Source of the DNA: Dimargaris cristalligena
Lineage: Eukaryota > Kickxellomycota > Dimargaritomycetes > Dimargaritales > Dimargaritaceae
Direction: 5' to 3'
Assembly: GCA_027576995.1 (NCBI GenBank)
Contig: JANBQC010000200.1
Span: 1 to 35,398 of the forward strand
Length of the DNA: 35,398 nucleotides
The position numbers and the translations under genes were made by a program. The notes under the pieces are model-generated. The model searched no databases, was not told the DNA's origin, and was given only the letters and a program-made list of their open reading frames with translations. Below are positions 31,084 through 35,398 of the stretch, piece after piece (the stretch's first letter is position 1; each line of letters opens with the position of its first letter).

Positions 31084-31751
31084 ATGCATCTCTCCATTAC
31101 CCCCATTGCTACGGTCATGTCAGAGCTCGACAGACTGAATTCCGAATTACAGGCGCTCTTACAGGATCCCGTACTTGACGATGTCACCCTGGACACCCCC
31201 ATTGCCGAACTACGGACTCTCTTGGCCTTGGAAAACCAACAGGCGCTGACTTTCCATGTGCTACTTCCTCCTCCCAGCTCCCCAGCCCAAATAGGTAAAA
31301 AACATGACTATATGGTGCATTACTGAACTGAAAGACTGCGGTAAAATTACACTCAAAGTTCAGACAGACCCAGAAACGCCCGCCATATTCCACATTGCCC
31401 TCCACTCACTTTATATATGTATATGTATGGAATATCTGCCTGAAAATACGGGTCATGCTGCTTTATATATATATATATATAGATGTTTCGATATACCCCA
31501 CTGCCCAAATTCGGCACCTGCAGCTGGCTTTAGAACGGCTACTACACAACGTGCCGAATTCCCTGCCTATTAACTGCCTGGCTAACCTCTGGCAAACCCA
31601 TTGCCTCATTATAGGAGACGCCCAGCCGCTGACTCAGCGAAACCAATCGATTGCTGAAGCGGGACTTAAGGATGGGGACACCATTCGCCTACAAAAGGGG
31701 GAGGGGGAAAATCACACCCGGACCGATCGTGGCGGCTCACGTCCAGGTTAA
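31084..31751 (+). CDS. SNRNP25: U11/U12 small nuclear ribonucleoprotein 25 kDa-like (SNRNP25), ubiquitin-like fold
   Basis: Exons 31084-31294 and 31483-31751 encode 159 residues; a second in-frame ATG at 31117 (MSELDRLN) would give 148 and fits the family better. The N-terminal helix LQALLQDPVLDDV matches the family's QDPLL-x-DL segment, followed by TPIAELRTLLALENQQALTF. After the intron, IDVSIYPTAQIRHLQLALER gives the second strand and first helix of a ubiquitin-like fold. LWQTHCLIIGD then AGLKDGDTIRLQK match the WRTYHL and YGIRNRDEV segments. In animals and plants this protein belongs to the U11/U12 di-snRNP of the minor spliceosome. The splice is phase 1, with donor GTAAAA and a TATATAG acceptor. 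The short C-terminal tail is charged and unlike the family. Another ubiquitin-like protein is the main alternative. Confidence 0.75.
31464..31481. repeat. (TA)9 microsatellite forming the SNRNP25 splice acceptor
   Basis: Eighteen bases of TA repeats end at the A of the intron's terminal AG (31481-31482). Confidence 0.85.
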
Positions 31752-33960
31752 TGCACCAATAGGGGCCAAGCGTCCATGACGATGTATGTGTTATACACCA
31801 CCACCTGCATTTTGATAAATAACTAATCTAAAATGGGCGGATTCGAAATAGAGGTATTATGGTGGGCTGTCTAGGTGGAATGGGCTGATAAAGAAAAGGG
31901 GGTCGATTAACCCTGGCCACCCATTTTGTAGTACGTCTCAGTAATATTTATTACCAGGCGGGTTAGGGAATAACACATGTAATCACGGGTGTATTATTCC
32001 GTCAGGGGCGATAGGGGAAGAGAACATAATACAGGTCCTAATATCAATGTTTACGAAGGTGGGATTCTGTTGACGTAGCCCAGTTTGCGGGCCGGTTCGG
32101 AAGCCCCCGAAACCCTTCACCCGTCGTCTACCTTGGACTAATTCACCGCCACGGTTCTCATGATAAGGCGCATTAATGGAAACGCTACTTTGAGAAGGGG
32201 GGCGGTTAATAATAGTGATGCTGATGGTGAGAGGTCGCCAAGCCCCTTCTCCATATGACCTGCGGTGTGCGCTGCCAGGGCTTTCCGCCTGCTATGACGT
32301 AGAAATAGGCGATGGTTTTTGGTGAGGTGTGCCCCTCCTTCGGGAAGATGGTCAGACTAGCGACCTCCGATTTTTGACTGACACCACTAACCCGGAAACC
32401 TCGCCAGAGGATTAGGATGGTTGCCGAGGATGAATTTTCCGTAACGGTCGGATTCGGTGAACCCGAGGCGCTGACCGAAATAGAAACCGTGCTATTTTTG
32501 GGGAGGAGATAAGCGACAAATAATGGGTACAGTTAGAAGCCAAAGATTGTTCAAGCGAAGCGAGGGATCACTGAGATCTTTGGAAGGGGGGGAGGTGGGA
32601 TTACCAACCAGCCAGGGTGTACTCCGCGTATGGAAGTGTTGGTGGATGAACACGCTCGTCAGCGGAGCCCGAATGAAGAAGGGGTTCGGATAGGTGGGAT
32701 TTTGCGTGCGAATGTCTCATTGGGCCAATATCCCGCGGATTGCCCAGCAGCCCAGTACAGTCTTGACAGCTGACCTGTGGTGGTGGTATACTACTTGGTT
32801 CACACCAACATGCCTGTGAGCTGAACTGGTGTATGGCCATGTGAATAGCGGGGCTGGGTGCTTCCCCGTTATATCTGTGGACTGTCCATCCCACGGAATA
32901 TTGGAAGGTTCGATATACGGGGCTTATGGAGGGGAGCGTGTTTAGCCTACAGTGGTGGGTGGAGGATTTAGCAAGCACCGCAGGCAGATCCGGGCGATGG
33001 GTTTAGAGAGGGAATTAGGGTTAGCCACTTTGTACCACCAAGGCGATTTGTTGGATATATATCTTTAGTGAGGGCTAGAGAAATCTCCGCCAAATAATAA
33101 TCAAAAAATGACTCTCGGCTGGAATCGAACGGTTCCAACTGGCCTGTGGCATAGAAAAAATACCCCTTTGGATACGTAAAGATAAGAAATGGGGATGGAG
33201 ATTGGTGTGATTAGTCAGGATTGGAGGGCGGCTAGTCGGCGGAATCGGATACGAGCCACACACCAATCGAAGCATCTCGGATACGGAGCGGGTTATTGGA
33301 CCAGTCCAATTTCATTCGATAAGGTGCGCGTTTTTTATCATCCACCTTGAAGATTATATTGGTGATTTTTAATAGGCATGTTTGGCACGTCTAAGCTCAT
33401 GGTGGTATTTTTTTCGTTAAGGTTGACGAGGGGGTTTTGTAGCGTAGTACAACATGGTATAGTGCGTATTGGTGCGGTGGTCACCACCACCAACAAATGA
33501 TTTGGGATTAGTAGAGTATCTATTTTTTCTATAGTATGGAAGTACCAACAGTGAATGGAGCAAGAAAAATAGGCGGGGAGAGAGAATGAATGGTCTCTTA
33601 TAATGGAGTGGCCAACGACGGCAAAGATTGCCTTGCCAGTGATTAGAGAACGGCTCCGATGCCAGCAAGAGCCACTCAGTGTGGGGGACCTACACATGGA
33701 TGAGGCCCGGGGATTCGTCAGCCCAGGCAGGGCACCTCGGAACATACAGGGAGGGGGAGCCAGTAGGGTAGGACGGTAGAGGCCTCGTCAGCATTGCGGC
33801 CACGGTAATAACCCTAATAATACATAGAAGAGAGGCATGGTAATGTTATTATCACTCATTCATTTATGGAAGGTAAAGGGTGTGAAGAAAATACCGAGAA
33901 GAGAAAGTGAGAGGATCGGCGTTGTTTCTACCTCCCGTGCCTTACGTATACATGGCGGAC
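31752..33960. other. Intergenic region, no supportable gene
   Basis: The longest frames (minus strand 32601-32978 and 33338-33745) have no motif, no low-complexity bias typical of the real genes and no consistent splice partners. There is no transposase, reverse transcriptase or terminal repeat that I can recognise. It could hold a non-coding RNA, but nothing in the sequence shows it. Confidence 0.5.
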
Positions 33961-34687
33961 CCTAGTGCGGGAGTATATAGAGTGCAGCCTGCCGCCGATG
34001 AGTGAGCTCGGCTATTTCTGCGCTATTTCGCGGTCCTGGTGCCGATTCCATTATACTTTTAGTTTTACTATTCCTACTACTCTACGCCTCGTCCTCGCGA
34101 CTCCTTTTCCCCCGTCGCTATTCACAACCTCGCACGACTCGTCAATAATCACAACGGACTATTCCTATTACCAGCGGCTCCTTCTTTCGGTTTCCCTCCC
34201 AAGTGACACAAGAATCCTTTCTGTGTTACACGATAGGGCTGCTATTCTTCTATTTTGACCACACCGCCGTCGTGCCAAGCATCAAAACAGCGACTCGCTT
34301 TTCCTTACGTCGTTTCGACTATTTATAGTGCCACCTGCCCGTACCGTTGTTACTCCTCGACTCGACCCGACCCCGTCGCCCGTGTTTATTATATAGCCCT
34401 GCCTATTTTGAAATTATTCGGACGCCACCCTTCCTTCCTTCCTTCTATCTCCTTTTAATACCGGCCGTTTTGCCCTCGTCCCGGCAGTAGGTAGCCAGAC
34501 CGCCTTTTTCCCCTCTCCCTCCCTCCATTTCACAACAACACACCCGGTGGTTGATCCCATTTGCCCATTGCCCCTCCAACCCTAATTCCATCCTCGCCTC
34601 AGCCAGTGTGTCTCGACCGAGCGCCCAGTTCCCTGCCTAGCCCGCCTTCCGGTTCCGGTTCCACCTTCCTATTCACCCTAACCGTGC

Positions 34688-34714
<27 letters not shown>
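34688..34714. repeat. (TG)13 microsatellite
   Basis: Twenty-seven bases of perfect TG repeat in the C/T-rich region at the right end. Confidence 0.95.
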
Positions 34715-34719
<5 letters not shown>

Positions 34720-34862
34720 TATTGAGCCTAGCTCCCCACTACGGTCTTACCCAGCCTTTCACTGGTTTCATACCTATTTTCCCGACTGCCCGTTCCTGGT
34801 ACACCGTGCTATTCCCTGGTTTTTCTCGGCTCCACCACGGTTTGCTTTTCTCCTTCACTCAT

Positions 34863-34888
34863 TATCTATCTATCTATATATATATATA
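34863..34888. repeat. (TATC)n-(TA)7 microsatellite
   Basis: Three TATC-type units are followed by fourteen bases of TA repeats. Confidence 0.9.
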
Positions 34889-35398
34889 GAGATATTTATA
34901 TATTTCTTTCGGGTGAAATATTCTGTCCACGACTGTGTAGAAGAGTGGCCCCCCAGTTTAAAGTACTTTAATTGCCATTTCTGGGCTTTTTATATATTTA
35001 TATTCGCCACCTACCCGAGCGCGAGTGTTTCTTCTTGGGAGCCCCATCCTAAGGAAGCCAATTTTTTCTGCTTGCCTAAACCAGCCTTTTAAATTCTCCG
35101 AGCCCCCCTCTATTGTTGCTGTTCACTGGCTGCCCTGGTGCCAAGACCTGCTCTGTAATTTATACTTCCCTCCCCTCACCTTATTGTTCCACCACTGCTA
35201 ATCCTGCAGGGGATTTACCGGATTATCCTCCGACGCTTCACTCTAGCTCTCTATATATATATATTTATTTCTCTAGCCAGGTTCTCTTTGGCTACTCATT
35301 ATCATAGACATACCCTTTCCCCCGTTTGGCTCCCTTTTCCCCAGATATATATTATCTTACCCCCCTCACTCCGCTTGCTTCTCTGACTTGATTTTTGC

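Larger units (their letters stand above)
33961..35398 (+). promoter_or_regulatory. Probable promoter and C/T-rich leader of a gene beyond the right edge
   Basis: TATATAG at 33974-33980 is followed by more than 1 kb of C/T-rich plus strand with no long frame. This is the same composition seen just before every plus-strand gene here, but much longer. TTATTATATAG near 34386 is a second TATA-like site. Microsatellites interrupt it. It probably represents upstream sequence, and perhaps a 5' UTR intron, of a plus-strand gene that starts after 35398. Confidence 0.4.

Noticed and set aside
31395..31482. Frame extending SNRNP25 exon 2 upstream through the TA repeat
   Set aside because: The upstream part translates to repeat-derived Tyr/Ile runs; splicing 31294 to 31483 restores the ubiquitin-like fold exactly.
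33094..33160. Possible minus-strand tRNA: GTTCGATTCC followed downstream by a T6 run
   Set aside because: The bases flanking the TTCGATT loop do not form a T stem, and no matching acceptor arm or A box exists upstream.
32601..33745. Two minus-strand frames of 125 and 135 residues
   Set aside because: No domain, no splice partners and no codon pattern like the real genes; they look like chance openings.

Overview
This window is nuclear DNA of a fungus. The protein-coding genes are broken by short GT-AG spliceosomal introns (14 inferred, 124 to 423 nt), the one tRNA gene carries internal Pol III A and B boxes and a T6 terminator, and the gene set is eukaryotic and partly fungus-specific (Pex22, Cyk3, an ankyrin plus DIL protein, a mitochondrial ribosomal protein). 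A likely orthologue of the minor-spliceosome protein SNRNP25 is present. Most Dikarya have lost that machinery, so an early-diverging lineage (Zoopagomycota or Mucoromycota grade) is my best guess, but this is inference. I see no mobile element, CRISPR array, viral gene or prokaryotic operon.

Layout, left to right. tRNA-Ala(CGC) at 113-185 is followed by about 2.4 kb without a gene. A secretory beta-carbonic anhydrase (2635-3810, +), a gankyrin/Nas6-type proteasome chaperone (4668-5342, +) and a short ankyrin protein (6701-7519, +) come next. An unrecognised three-exon coiled-coil gene (7800-9101, -) converges on the last of these. A five-exon tandem-PH protein (10115-12499, +) converges with Pex22 (13174-14112, -). 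Mitochondrial uL10m (14982-15797, -) is divergent from a five-exon 6-phosphofructo-2-kinase (16464-18473, +), which converges with a very small coiled-coil gene (18949-19242, -). Two large intronless genes follow on the minus strand: a 1356-residue Cyk3-like SH3/transglutaminase-fold protein (20461-24531) and a 965-residue ankyrin/DIL protein (26186-29083). SNRNP25 (31084-31751, +) is the last gene. The final 3.6 kb has no supportable gene; from about 33960 it looks like the promoter and leader of a gene beyond the right edge.

The genes do not form one pathway. They cover CO2/bicarbonate balance, proteasome assembly, phosphoinositide binding, peroxisome import, mitochondrial translation, glycolytic control, cytokinesis or polarity, and minor splicing. 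The best observations are: a PFK-2/FBPase-2 whose phosphatase histidine and phosphate-pocket arginine are replaced; a Cyk3 in which both the Cys and His positions of the transglutaminase triad read as Gln; two PH domains with the same exon architecture down to a 63-nt central exon; a minor-spliceosome gene whose 3' splice site is supplied by a TA microsatellite; and an identical 12-base TATA-type motif at almost the same distance (224 and 228 bases) upstream of two start codons. All gene models come from reading frames and splice signals only, with no transcript data.
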